A stretch of 64,000 nucleotides of DNA from the NCBI GenBank assembly GCA_940671915.1, contig CALNVZ010003435.1, positions 8,805,475 through 8,869,474 of the forward strand, written 5' to 3'. Source of the stretch: Paracentrotus lividus (Eukaryota > Echinodermata > Echinoidea > Camarodonta > Echinidae). Positions 1 through 12,555 of this stretch are shown one piece after another (the first letter of the stretch is position 1; each line of letters begins with the position of its first letter). The position numbers were made by a program, and so were the translations under genes. A model generated the notes under the pieces. The model was not told the origin of the DNA, searched no databases, and worked only from the letters and a program-made list of their open reading frames with translations.

Positions 1-26
1 TGTCCGTTCTTTTTTACATGACCTTG

Positions 27-262
27 GGGGTGTAACACAAAGACTTACGATTGATTAAAAGTTACGATTGATTTTTCTCTCGGTAGCCTCATCATGGACA
101 GGATGCTCCAAAGTTGGTGATTTTAATCCTAATCCTAGCCCTAACCCTTCTCTTAATCATATCCAAATCTTAATCCATGACTGTACCTGGTTTTCAAATG
201 AGGTTACCAAGAAAAAATCAATCGTAACTTCTAATCAATCGTAAGTCTTTGTGTTACACCCC
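27..262. mobile_element. Palindromic MITE, family A copy 1
   Basis: A 236-bp non-coding element with inverted ends of about 50 bp. The left end reads GGGGTGTAACACAAAGACTT and the right end is its near-perfect reverse complement. The interior has a second inverted pair and runs of CCTAA-like words. A second copy lies at 13517-13739. No open frame is present, so it must have been moved by another element's transposase. The flanks (ACCTTG and ACTTG) may be a decayed target duplication. Confidence 0.8.
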
Positions 263-3224
263 ACTTGTCATAACGATTGAATAATTGACCACCCCTATTC
301 TAGCCGTGGGCATCTAAACTATTTTCATTAAAAAAAATTGAATCTACAAGTAGGGCTTACATGCATATCATTATCACGTCTTTTATTTCTTACTGTTTTG
401 TATTGGGCTGCCTTGAATGGGCATAGTTAATTATTATCTAGACATTATAGCCCCCCCTTTTTTTTTTTCCTTTCCCCTTTTTAATTCAGTGCGTGTGTTG
501 GTCAGGTATATCCAGTTCTCTTCGGTGCTTAGCCTGAAAAACATGAAAAACAAAATGATTATGAGTTAAAACTACTTCGAAAAAAATGATTCTTTCTAAG
601 TAGACATTAAACTCTACAAAAATACATTGGAATAGAAGGAGGAAAATAAGAAGATGGAGCAGAACAGGAAGAAAATGCAGAAAAATGAGATGCACAGAAT
701 CATGGGAACATGCCCATATTCTAAAACTTTAGGCCCAATCAAGCTTGCCTCTTACAACGCTTTTCTGCCAATTAGAAGAAATAATTGCACAACACAAAAG
801 GGGAAATTGGTTGACGAAATAAAGGAATAAGGGGAGGACGAGCAGGAGAAAATCAGAAAAATTGGTGTAGATGTAGATGGAGATGAAGAAGAAGACGAAG
901 AATTGAAGAAGTTATCATGAGAACAAACCTGTCGCCTAACACTCGAGGCTCAATCCATCTTGCCTCTTACACTTGTCGCCAACATAAATCACCCAAATAC
1001 TCTCAAGAAAACTAGGATAAATCATCTTCTCTCCTTCACGTGAAGAAAGTCAAAAGATAGAGAACCAAGTAAATCATCTCAATTTGAAGATTTATCCTAA
1101 CAGCTTCAGCGGATGTGTATTTCCCACGCAGATCATAGTTTTATAAACAAGATAAATATTATTTTGCAACTCGGATTTCATAGAAGGAGTGATAAATTGA
1201 TATATGAAAAGTAATAATAAATATATATATATTTTTTTTATTTATTTATTTTTTTTTTAGATAAGAGGGGTCATTAAATTCGGTCATTACGTATATTCAT
1301 GTCGGTTATTTGTTTACATGTTTAATATTACAGTTTAATCAGTTGTCTCGCAAATGATGTGTACAATTTAGGCACAACTTTTCGAATCCTATAGTATTAG
1401 CATGATTAGTATTATTTTAGTACTGTCTCTCAATCATTAATATACAAATTATGCAGATTAAAATTCTAGATAAAAGCTTGTAAACTGACGTCGTCCTTAC
1501 AGGTACTCTTGCCACCTTTCATAAAACATGATGTTTTTGGACAAATATTTATTTAGTATGAGATATTCTTTTGATTATGATTATGGGCAATTCCATATCA
1601 ACAGTATTCGTCCGACACCGCATACAGGAGCTTCCTTATCAAAATTATTTGTCTTTGCTTTCCAATTTATACTCCGTATAAAGCATGTAAAGATGAAATG
1701 ATCTCATATTGTCATGCCAAGATTATCTCATGAAGTGAAATAAAGACTGTGAAAATGGTTGTCGGATGTCCAAAAAGGTTTATTAATTCATGAAATTGCC
1801 CTTATGTTTATTAATATGATTTGAATCAAATTAGACGTCACTTAATGTGACTTCTTTATTTGAAATTGATGTATAACATTATATTAAGGTATAATAATGA
1901 TAACATTTTATAAGACGCTTAATACTCGTGTTTCTACTGGTGGTCATGCTAACTAAGTTAGATATAAGAATGATTTAAAGGATGCTTATTTCCTCTCCTA
2001 TTTCCATTTGTATCTTATTTACAAAATAGTTATCACCCCTTTTCCCCCACCGTTGCTACTCTTCACCACTCTCTTTATGCTATTCCAGGTGGTACTTATT
2101 TGATGGCATTTATCCGAAGCTTAAATACTAAACGATTAACTTTATGAACCTCTTTGTTAATCTAAGATCTATTTCTACAACTTAATTGGACAAACAAGCA
2201 GGACAAATAGATAATAGATTCAATTTGATTGATTAATCTGTTCAGCATTAATACAGCTTTATATCGGTTAATCTAATAGTGGGTAGTTCATCGCTCTCAC
2301 AATAGATTTGTTATCAAAATCTCTTCCCATCTTTTCTTTGTGAAGTCTGTATTGGCTTTAAGTTCTGGTTAAGCACAGGCGGCATGAGAAAGGAAAACTA
2401 ATAATGATAGAGGTATTGGTATGATTATTTCCTCAGGCGGCATTCGTGAGTTCAACTTGAATAAGAATAGCAATACAAGTATTATTGAAAGGAGGAGTGC
2501 TTAGCATTACAATTAACCCTTTACACATCGCAACTGAGTTTCGTTGCATTCCCTTCTGACAAGATATGGCGGTATAGATATGTTTGTCTGATGGACGAGG
2601 GTTTGGTATAGCCGTTTCCGCTGATAAGATAAATGGAAAATTGACTTGTTCATTTATGAGTTATATCCCTGTTATATTAATGCTATAAATCAGAATAAAC
2701 AGTCAATTTATTAGCTTGATTGGATATGGATTAGGTAGTCTGTTGCAAATAGGAATGATTGATTGTGTTATTACCATATTATTCACTGATTTGACTGTAA
2801 TTCTCTCCTTTCATACATTTATTTATGCGCAAAATGGCAGGTGTGTCTATTGAACTAGATATTGCTTTGATATGTCTCCTTTTTGCTACATTGCTGAACA
2901 TTTTTCGTCAGAATATCATGAACGTCGTAACGAGTGTAGATCCTAATCGTGCAACTGACTATTAAAAATAAAATTGTGCGTAATAACAGACTGTGTATGT
3001 TAAAATTTGAACATCTGCTGGTAAATCGTAATCTTTTTGTATTTATTACTCTCTTGTGATTAAAAAAAAATAATAATAATAATAATGATAATGCTGCCCG
3101 TGTTATTCTTAAGCAAATATATAAATCTTCATGTAATAACATACCTTACATGTTTTGTTTTCTCAATTGAGATAAGTTTAATCATGGTACAAAAGAGTAA
3201 CCAAAATAGCTTAGGCTCAATCTA
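263..3224. other. AT-rich non-coding stretch
   Basis: No exon, RNA gene or repeat family recognised on either strand. Short A/T runs occur (1228-1258, 3061-3088). The open frames here are short, AT-driven and lack splice signals that would support them. If the APCDD1-like assignment below is right, this is intron or downstream sequence of that minus-strand gene. Confidence 0.5.
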
Positions 3225-4668
3225 CAGTGCGTCCCAAAAAGAACTATACACTTTTTAAATAGCTACCAGATAGAAAAATATATGATTATTGGGGAAAAGC
3301 TTTATAAATATATAAAGCTCATATCCTCAACTATCATAATGATACAAAAANNNNNNNNNNNNNNNNNNNNNNNNNNNNNNNNNNNNNNNNNNNNNNNNNN
3401 NNNNNNNNNNNNNNNNNNNNNNNNNNNNNNNNNNNNNNNNNNNNNNNNNNNNNNNNNNNNNNNNNNNNNNNNNNNNNNNNNNNNNNNNNNNNNNNNNNNN
3501 NNNNNNNNNNNNNNNNNNNNNNNNNNNNNNNNNNNNNNNNNNNNNNNNNNNNNNNNNNNNNNNNNNNNNNNNNNNNNNNNNNNNNNNNNNNNNNNNNNNN
3601 NNNNNNNNNNNNNNNNNNNNNNNNNNNNNNNNNNNNNNNNNNNNNNNNNNNNNNNNNNNNNNNNNNNNNNNNNNNNNNNNNNNNNNNNNNNNNNNNNNNN
3701 NNNNNNNNNNNNNNNNNNNNNNNNNNNNNNNNNNNNNNNNNNNNNNNNNNNNNNNNNNNNNNNNNNNNNNNNNNNNNAAGCCTCATGAGTTAGAAAACAA
3801 TGTTTTTTTTTCACCTTCTGAGTAAATTTTGTCACTTTACGATGTTTTATTATCTCAGAGAAGATCATAAATTAAGTTGCCAGTTTTTGACTATAACAAA
3901 TATATACCAAGCTACAAAACAAGGTTTAAATATAGCATATCGTTGTCCTCTTTTTGCTGTTAAGCTTACAAATGTCAAATGGGACTCTGGGGTTAGTTGG
4001 AACATTTGAACGGGGTTAGTGGAACATGTACTAAGTAAATAGGTTTCAAGCTGGAATAAAAAAATAAAAATCATATATTCAGTGAAGTGTCCGAAATATT
4101 CCTATAATGTATATAAGTGCACATTGGACAACTATATTTGGTTTAAACAAAATATATTGCAGAATGCTACTTCACAGGACTTCAGAATATCTGTATGTGA
4201 GTGGATGCTATCAAGTGTAATAAAACGTGAAGTAAAAAAAAAAATGAACACCAATCTTTAATAATTTTAATTGAAATCAATAAAAGCAAGTTAGCTGAAC
4301 CATGCAATAATGTTGTGTATAGTTAAATATAATTCTAAAAATACATGCACAATGTTTCAACTTACCCATACCAGTTCCAACTAACCCGTGTGTGGGTTAG
4401 TTGGAACACTGACATGGTCTTGTTGAAGATGAATTTTTTCGGAACCATCACTAACTTTCAGAATTTTATGGGTACATTTGTAGCATACAATACACTCAAG
4501 CTGATTGTTTATTGTTTCTTGAAATAAATCCGCTTTTGTTTACGGCCATTTTTGTGAAAAATGTTCCAACTAACCCCCCTCTCCCCTACATATAAAACAT
4601 TTTACCCAAGAATCGTTATTGCTTTATTGGTACCATTCAAAAGTGTATAGTTCTTTTGGGACGCACGG
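3225..4668. mobile_element. Tc1/mariner-like element, non-autonomous
   Basis: The terminal inverted repeats start CAGTGCGTCCCAAAAAGAAC at the left and appear in reverse complement at the right (ends near 4668, one base different in the first positions). TA dinucleotides flank both ends (3223-3224 and 4669-4670), the target duplication of Tc1/mariner elements. The interior holds an assembly gap and several inverted copies of a GGGTTAGTTGGAAC word. No transposase frame can be seen in the sequenced part; one could lie partly in the gap, but the remaining sequence is not coding-like. Confidence 0.8.
3351..3777. other. Assembly gap (427 N)
   Basis: An unresolved run of N inside the mariner-like element. 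Any frames crossing it are artefacts. Confidence 0.99.
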
Positions 4669-4670
4669 TA

Positions 4671-7600
4671 TACCGTCTCTTCGATTAAATAAGAAAACAT
4701 TATGGGAGCGGGCGGGGGGGGGGGTGGGCTGTGACAGGGCAATTTTGGGTGACTGCATGGACACAAGTGAGCACTTATTTAATGGACATTCTCCCTATCA
4801 TGCCTATTGTGGATGTAAAGTGGTAAATTGATAAGCTACACTGGAGACGTTAAGCTGGATTAAACTTTCGGGCGATTTGACTTTAGAATCCCTTTCCAAA
4901 GTAATTCCACTTAAAGAAACAAGGGCTTATAACGGCACCGATGAAGCTAAGCTCATTCAAAAGTACCTAATCCCAAATTCTTGACATGATACTAAAGATA
5001 GCTTTTACAATTGTTACTTTGTTATAGAAAAAACGAATCGGATGTTGGAATTTATTCCAATGGATTAAAATTCAATGCAGCATTTTTGGCTTTGATTCGT
5101 ATACGATAAAGAAGTTAAAATGAATGGCATGGATAAACTCCGTTGGAAAAAAAAAAGAGTAGGCCTAAAGTTTATTTCTAAAAAGAGTAGTGTATATGAA
5201 GTAAAAATAACAACATTGATTCATTTAGATTTTTTCAAAATTATTTCTTCTGTTTCCTCTCGTGCACAGCTTCATTCGATACGAAATATCTGCATGAATA
5301 AATCAGAACAAAATATTGGATAAAATATTCATTGGTGTATTGATGATGGACTCATCCAATTTAAGAATTCTTACAAAATTGTATGTTAATTTGTTGTGTT
5401 TTTTTTTTAACTAAGAGGGAAGGGATTATAGGCCTATATATACTGACTAAGAGTTTTGGTTCTTACTGATCGTGTTGATATTATAATTTAAAAATAATCA
5501 CAAAGGACGATATTGAGTGCCGAATCACATTTAAAAAATTTTTAAACAAACAAAAATTATTATTTTACTTTCTTTTGAGGGGAGGGGCACATGCCTATTA
5601 AATTCGATACTCATTGATTGCCATGACAACGTATTTACGATGGACAGTGATGGATGATCGACATCACTGATGATGACCTCGACCATGACCTTCGACCGCA
5701 AGGTCAACAATAATATGTGATACCAAGCGTATATACATTATGTCACTTGTATGTCCGGATCACATACATGTCTATATATCTATTAACAGTCGTAACCATG
5801 TGGTCGGACTGTATGCTATCAAGTACTGACAAATAAAGAAATATTACATAATTGTGTCATACTTTTGACACTGTGTATTTTGTCGTCTTCAGAATATTAC
5901 AGGAGTCTTTGTTACCCTGACCGATAACCATAACTTTGGGTTGTTTAAAGAAGAAGTTGACAAATTGCTCATTTTGTTGTTCTTCGAATTCTAGTGAGTT
6001 AAAACCAAAAACCAAAAACCAAACCAGTTTAAAAGGCTGTGATTTAAAAAAAATGTAATTGATTCCGTAAGCTTGTTGTCCATCTATAATAGTTACGGCA
6101 TAATCTATTACAAAGTGACCTCTGATTTTTTTTTAACGAACGTGTTTGTTTTCTTCTGCTCTTATTTTCTTTTTATTGTCATGTTTGTTCGTTGCAGCAA
6201 AAGTTATTGCATTTATTTTAATATACATTTTAGAGGGAAATAGTCTGATGTTATAAAATGAATTTGTTTGAATAATACAGTGTATCTTATAAACAAGACC
6301 GACTTTTATGCTTCGCTTGTGGTTTTAAGAGAGCGTTTGAAACCGATTATAGTGGTTAATAGTTTCTTGTAGTATTCTATAACTTTATTATAAGCAAGCT
6401 TTTACTACTAACGTAGGAATCTTAAGATGTGCGGGCCATCTAAAGTTCAGTTACAGAACATGATAAAAACAAAAAAAAAAAACAGATTATTGATGTGAAC
6501 TTTGGCAATCCAATTAGTTGTGTTTTTTTGGCGAAGAATATGTAGGTGGTCCCAAGGGAATAAATCTAAGAGAGACCGAGAGCAGAAGATTCATATATCA
6601 TCATCTCAGTGTTATGATTTATTGAAGTGCGCGTATGTCATCCATCAACAGTGAGATGCGTGGAATGAGGGGTGGATGGGGACGAGAAAAGGGTAGGGTG
6701 GGAGTGGTGGGGTTTGTGTGGGTGGACATCGCGTGTGGAAGGATGGAGGAGGGGAGGAGCACTGGCGTAAATCCGCTCACTCTTTCTTGTTCATCAGGGG
6801 GGGGATGACGCCTTGTATTATTATGTAATACCCCCCCCCCCTCCCCCCCCACCCCGATGAAGATCATTCTTTACAATTTACGCCCAGTGGGGAGGAGGTA
6901 GGTGGGAGTGGGATGCTTGTGTTATGGATGAAGTAGAGAGATGGTAGTAGATAGGGGGAGACCCCATAATAGGCGGCATTGAGGGAAAGGGATGGCGATG
7001 GGTGTCACAATATAGGCCTATATATTTTTTTAATATCTACACCCCAAAGAAAAAATATATATAACGAGTATAAAAGTATTGTGATTAGAATAAGCATGCT
7101 CTCTTAAATGAACTTAACGTACATTGCTAATACAGAAAACAATTTTTCAAAATTCCCCTCTATGACATTTATAACGAAGTTCTTGCTTCACTCCTTGCGT
7201 GACGTATAGAAAATAAAGAACCGACCAAAAACATACTTTCACGCACACACATCATTGCGCGCACACACACACACCTTCATCTCCTATACCGAACGCGAAC
7301 AAAAACTCTCCAGTTCACGAGCATTCAGGGCTTATTGAAACCTCACTCGTCACTACCCAACCAACACCAAAGTTGGAATCAAGGTCTCGAGATTAAAGGC
7401 CACCCTACCCCTTGAGATTAGGGGTGAAGAGTTGCCCCCCAGATGGAGGACTCCTCTGACCCTATTTCAATTTTGCCGATGTCAACTCAAGATTGCTTTC
7501 TTTTGCCGAGTTTTCTTTCCGAAATAGGTCAACGTTACATAGCGAATTGTTTGATGGCTAGCGGGATTGATTCAAGAAGACTCGGAACAAACATGTTTAT

Positions 7601-8390
7601 TGATTGGTTGGACATTTCGGTTCAGTGAGTTGTTTTGTGTACTTTTAGTATGACGAGATGGAAAGTGTTTAATGTGTCATTAAAAAGAAAGAAGAAAAAG
7701 AACCAAAAACTTTTGATATACAATTTTAATCTGACACTCACGCGTTGCTGGAATATGTTCGGGTGATAACAGAGGGGAAAAATAAATTTTTGGCGACAAG
7801 AGAAGTGATAGGCGATGAAATATTCACCCTGAAATAATACTTCTACAATGCCCTAACGCTGATTAGCAAACATGTATTTCAGAAAGTGACTAAGTGAGTT
7901 GGGGAAGGAAGGTGCAATCAAAGAGGGCAATTGTTCTCAGATGAAGATTAGCCCCCCCCCCAAAAAAAAAAAAAAAAAATAATAAATAAAAAAATAAAAT
8001 AAATAAATAATAAATAAATAAATAAAAAATAAAAATAAATAAATTAATAACAACCAATAATAATAATAATAATAATAATAAAAATATAATAATAATATAA
8101 AAATAAAATAAAAATAAAAAAAAATAAAATAAATAAATAATAAAAATTAATAAAATAAGGTCAAAACAAACCCCCCCCCCCAAAAAAAAAATGAAAAAAA
8201 AATGAAAAAAAAAAAAAAAAATCTCCTTCTCTCTTTCTGTCTCCCTCTCCCTCTCTTTATCTCCCTCTTTTTCTCTTTCTAGATGATAAGAGAACACTGC
8301 TATGCATTATCCTTCTCATTACATGTCTGTGCATAGACACATACTGGCAAAGAAGAAACATCATGAGCGCAAGTAATAGTTCTTTAGTTC
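4671..8390. other. Non-coding stretch with low-complexity blocks
   Basis: No gene recognised. It holds a G-rich and C-rich patch (6650-6860), a CA run (7258-7274) and a long A-rich block (7950-8220) with CT-rich sequence after it. Open frames across these blocks are compositional. Confidence 0.5.
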
Positions 8391-9000
8391 TTAAAGGAGG
8401 AGTCCGGGCTGAAATGAAAAAGTTTTGTAAAATTAAGTAAAATTCATCAAGCACAACACAAAAATTTCATCAAAATCGGATGAAAAATAACAAAGTTATG
8501 CATTTTTTTAGGTCTTGCTTTTTTTTGTAAAACAGTTCTTGGCAATTGTCTCATTGTCTCATTTGAATATTTGAATATTCAAATGAGCAAACTGATGATG
8601 TCACAGTCCCCCTACTTCTTGTGTATTTTATTATATGAAATCCTATTTATCTCATTTTTTCATATATCGCGTATAAAGAAAATCTGTCCCTCATACTGAA
8701 ATAAGTAAAAGCACTTGTGACCTTGAACATTTCACAAGGATTAATCCGTGTTTTTATGTCCTTGGGGCAGAAAATCTTGATAATTGGTATTTCATACAAT
8801 AAAACACAAAGAAAGTAGGGGGACTGAGACATCATCAGTTTGCCAATTTGAAGAACTGTTTCCTAAAAAATTCAAAACCTAAGAAAATTCATAACTTTGC
8901 TATTTCTTATCCGATTTTGATGAAATTTTCAGTGTTGTGCTTTTTCAATTTTATTTTATTTTTCTTATAAAGCAAACTCCAGCCCGGATGAGTCCTTTAA
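8391..9000. mobile_element. 610-bp foldback element
   Basis: It starts TTAAAGGAGGAGTCCGGGCT and ends with the near reverse complement AGCCCGGATGAGTCCTTTAA. The arms match along most of their length: the left CTGATGATGTCACAGTCCCC pairs with an inverted partner near 8818-8840, and both arms carry a TTTCATCAAAATCGGAT word. The whole unit folds back on a centre near 8690. It is non-coding; both strands give only short frames. Confidence 0.8.
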
Positions 9001-9808
9001 TTCTCTTTTCTTCTAGAGAGACCCCATCTTATAAGTGCATTTTACATGCATAATGGGCTCTATGCTCATATCTTGCTGCATTGAATCTGATATCCCCGAC
9101 AAGTGTCAAATGAATACGTGAGTGCTAGAAAAATGATACATAGGGAACCACTCATGTTCTCTTTTACTTCGGGGGTGCTTTGTGATCCAAGAGGGGGAGT
9201 GGAAGGGGTGCATGCACCAGTTACCCTGTCGCCCTGGGGTGTGTCTTAATCTTGAATGAGCATATTGAAGGCCAAGTCTTTTGTTCCTTCGACAATAACA
9301 CTTTCAACAATGATTCATACCTCATTAATAATCATGGGGTGTGCATTCATCACCCTCGCCCACCCCCCCCCCGAAAAAAAAAAAATAATAATAATAAGTC
9401 AGTCAAAAATGGAGGTAACAAAGACATCCATTTTTAATGGTAAGAGTGTCACTCTCTCAATCTATTGCTCTCTCTCTGTCTTTGTTAATATTCACACACG
9501 AAATACAACATCCATTTACATTATGAAGTTATAACCTTATAACGTATTACCTTTTGCATAATTACAATACTTAAACATGTGTTCACTCTTCTCGTACGAA
9601 CCATAACCACATTAATCAACAATTTTCTTCGTTAGCAAGATTAGTTTGTCAAGCGTAGACCAAAATATGCACGATTAGACCCCCAAAGAAACATACAGTG
9701 AGGAGTGACCAAGGCTTCATTCCAGATACGAAAACATAATTATTTTTAATGTAAAACTATACAGTCTTGCTTGCAGACTACTTCCACATCACTCTTCTGA
9801 AAGCTCAC
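9001..9808. other. Non-coding stretch
   Basis: No feature recognised apart from a C/A-rich run at 9361-9397. It would be intron 2 of the APCDD1-like gene, downstream of its second exon. Confidence 0.4.
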
Positions 9809-9989
9809 CTGCTAGAAACCCATTCTCCATGGAGATCTGGAGGTGACACAGCTTCGATCCCCTGACCTCCTTGTAACCTTCGTAACCGTCTCCTGCACTC
9901 TGAACCAGGACCCCAATTAGGACCAGCCAGGTCTGGACTCATTAAGCCGTTGGACCTGGCAGCCTGGACTACCAAGAACTCGGCCATGG
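9809..9989 (-). CDS. APCDD1-like exon 2
   Basis: A 181-nt exon, GC-rich against AT-rich surroundings. It has a strong acceptor (TTGTTTTTCTTTTATCAG before 9989) and a consensus donor GTGAGC after 9809. It carries 2 bases of a split codon, then an open frame beginning MAEFLVVQAARSNG and ending LHGEWVSS. The C-x3-L-x2-L and PP-x-LHGEWVS spacing is the evidence for the APCDD1 family. It could be another protein with a similar short motif. Confidence 0.65.
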
Positions 9990-12508
9990 CTGATAAAAGA
10001 AAAACAACATAGAAAATGGTTGGTTATGATAAATCAAATAAATTTGTTTTAAATCATAGTCGATGCAATTAATTTCAATAGCGATCGTATTATTTTGATA
10101 AAAGTTACTATGTGGTGAAACTACCCGCTTTACAGTGTTGTTGTTGTTTGCTTTGTTTGTTTGTTTATTTTTAGAGGCGGGTTTTTTTTTTCTCCAATGA
10201 GGGATTCTAAGGTTGCCAACAAGATACTAACCTAAACTGAACAGAGCGTGTTGCTGACATTACTTTACCATGTTAAAACTTTCCGCATTTTGCAACTTTC
10301 AAATCCCAATTACCATATTGCACGTGTGTAAATTACTACCTAAAAAGAAGTTCATCGACGTTTGATATTCACCACTCTTCTCATATTTACGGGTGCAGAA
10401 TTCGAACACCTAATTGGAAAAGATTATGATCAAGAATCGGTCATTTCTCTCAAATTCACTTTCATCCAAACGGAATTCCCTTACCATCAAATCTTTACAT
10501 CTTGAGGGAGACGAAGTAAACAACAACCCCAAAACAATATTCCCGAAAATATTTGACCTAAAATCACTTCGCATGAGTGATACGTCATACTGTTACTCTT
10601 AGCTCTCAACTTTAATAAAGTTGCAAATACATTTTGCTTGGTTTCATTCTGAAAAATCGTTCCCGCTTCTTCAGGGAATACCGTAATCTATATTCTATCT
10701 CCAAATTTCTTTCCTCTGATCGTCATCGTTTTCTTGACTTGAGAGAATGAACCTTTGTTCCAACCGTCATTTAGATGTCTCCATCTAATCGTTCAATCTC
10801 AATTCTAGTCTAGTGTTTGGTAAAGACTTTTCCCTCCTGCAGTGAGACCTGATCACACCTGTGGGACATAGCTTTCTTACGCCTGGGTTCAAGGGGCGGC
10901 GTTGTTAGGGGGCGAACCCCTCCCTCTCCCCTGAATTCGCGCTCTCCTCAAAATTGGTGTTAACAAGCTCATCCCAGAATCCCAGAGTTCTGGAAGGCTT
11001 TGTAAATCAGAACTTGTATTACATTTGTTAATTTATGGTACATGCTTTGTGCGTATGTTTTTCTCAGTTGTTAACATTGAAGGAATATTCATCAAAAATC
11101 ACACAATAGGAGCTGTGACATTTCCATGGTGATTCAAACAAGATTGTTCGTAATTACATAACTGTCGGCAAAATCTGATTAAAGTTGGACAGCATTTAGA
11201 ATATTTTTGAACTCATGCCTAAGTATCTCTTACGCTCCTGGTTAATGTTGGTTAATTGTATCATCATCATCATCATCACCTCAAAACTTAAGAACCTTTC
11301 TCAAAATTAGCCATTTCATTCTTAATAATTCCAATACCCCTTGTTTCCCATATTTAGCATTTCTTTCGGCAAACATTGTCGTCAAAACTTTTGACTGACT
11401 TCCCCTCAATTCAAAATATTCCTAACGGCGCCACAGCCCCTGTTCTTTCCATCACCGCCCGTCAACACATCGTAAGAAACTCATTTGTTTCACGAGCATA
11501 TTTTCGTACCCAAGAGCTTGGAGCTAGCAAGTGGAAAGGGAGGAAGCATGGTAATTCAGAAACAATCTGTGTTGAAGTGTCAGAAAGAGCTGTGAATGGT
11601 TGCAAGAGGTTTCCTAGCTTCAAATCTAATATTAATGGCAGCCATGATTGCTCATGAGTAGCGGGTCTATTTGCGTACTGTACAGACTGTATGCATGCAA
11701 CATTTTTTACATATTCGTAAACATGGTAGATGCATATACCATACAAAATTATACGTCCATTTTTGATTTTCAATAAACTGGAAGTATTTAGAAAGCAAAT
11801 AAGGTTTTTCGCGTGAAAGAGACTACAATTAATGAATAAATTAAAGTGTTTCATTCATTGCAATATTTATTATACAATAACGATAATAATTATTATGCAA
11901 ATCAGGATCTGACAATAATCTATTTAACATATACTCTGGGGGATAGGCCTATAGTATACATGGCCCAATGTAATGTTGAATTAATAACGGAGTGCCCTGA
12001 AATGTAAGACAACCACCATCTTGTAGAGTATTAATAATATCTGCTTATCAACTTTATCTTTAAAATGAATTTATCAATTAACCTGTTCTAGTCTTTAATT
12101 CCCTCATTGTGCGTATACATTCGAGACAAACAATAAGAATCCTCTAAGGATAATGTTCTCGCCTCGTTACATTAAATCACAACCTTAACATCCAGAAAAC
12201 GATCTTCTTCTTCGCTTGCAAAAATATTGATTTTCCGCGTTAATGTTGAAGTTCTTCCATCAGCTCGTTGCTGTGACCTACTTAATCCAATGTGCCGTAA
12301 AACCATGGATCCAAAAAAAGCTCTTATAATTCTTGAAGCGGTTCAATTACCAGGCGAATCTTCTCTCGCGCATGCCAGAGGGTAGTGCTTTAGAATGTCA
12401 ACATTATTGAAGAGTGAAAAACAAACACAGTAAAACACATTATTTGTCGTCACAGAATTGGACTGAGACATGAAACATAACAATCTTTAAATTGATATTT
12501 CGCGTGAG

Positions 12509-12555
<47 letters not shown>

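Noticed and set aside
3989..4025. GGGGTTAG words resembling telomere repeats
   Set aside because: Not arranged as TTAGGG tandems; they belong to a longer GGGTTAGTTGGAAC motif in a transposon.
6619..6867. Minus-strand 82-codon open frame rich in Pro, His and Gly
   Set aside because: Runs through G- and C-rich low-complexity sequence; no splice signals and no domain pattern.
7890..8297. Minus-strand 135-codon frame of Phe/Ile/Leu
   Set aside because: Translation of an A-rich block; compositional, not a membrane protein.
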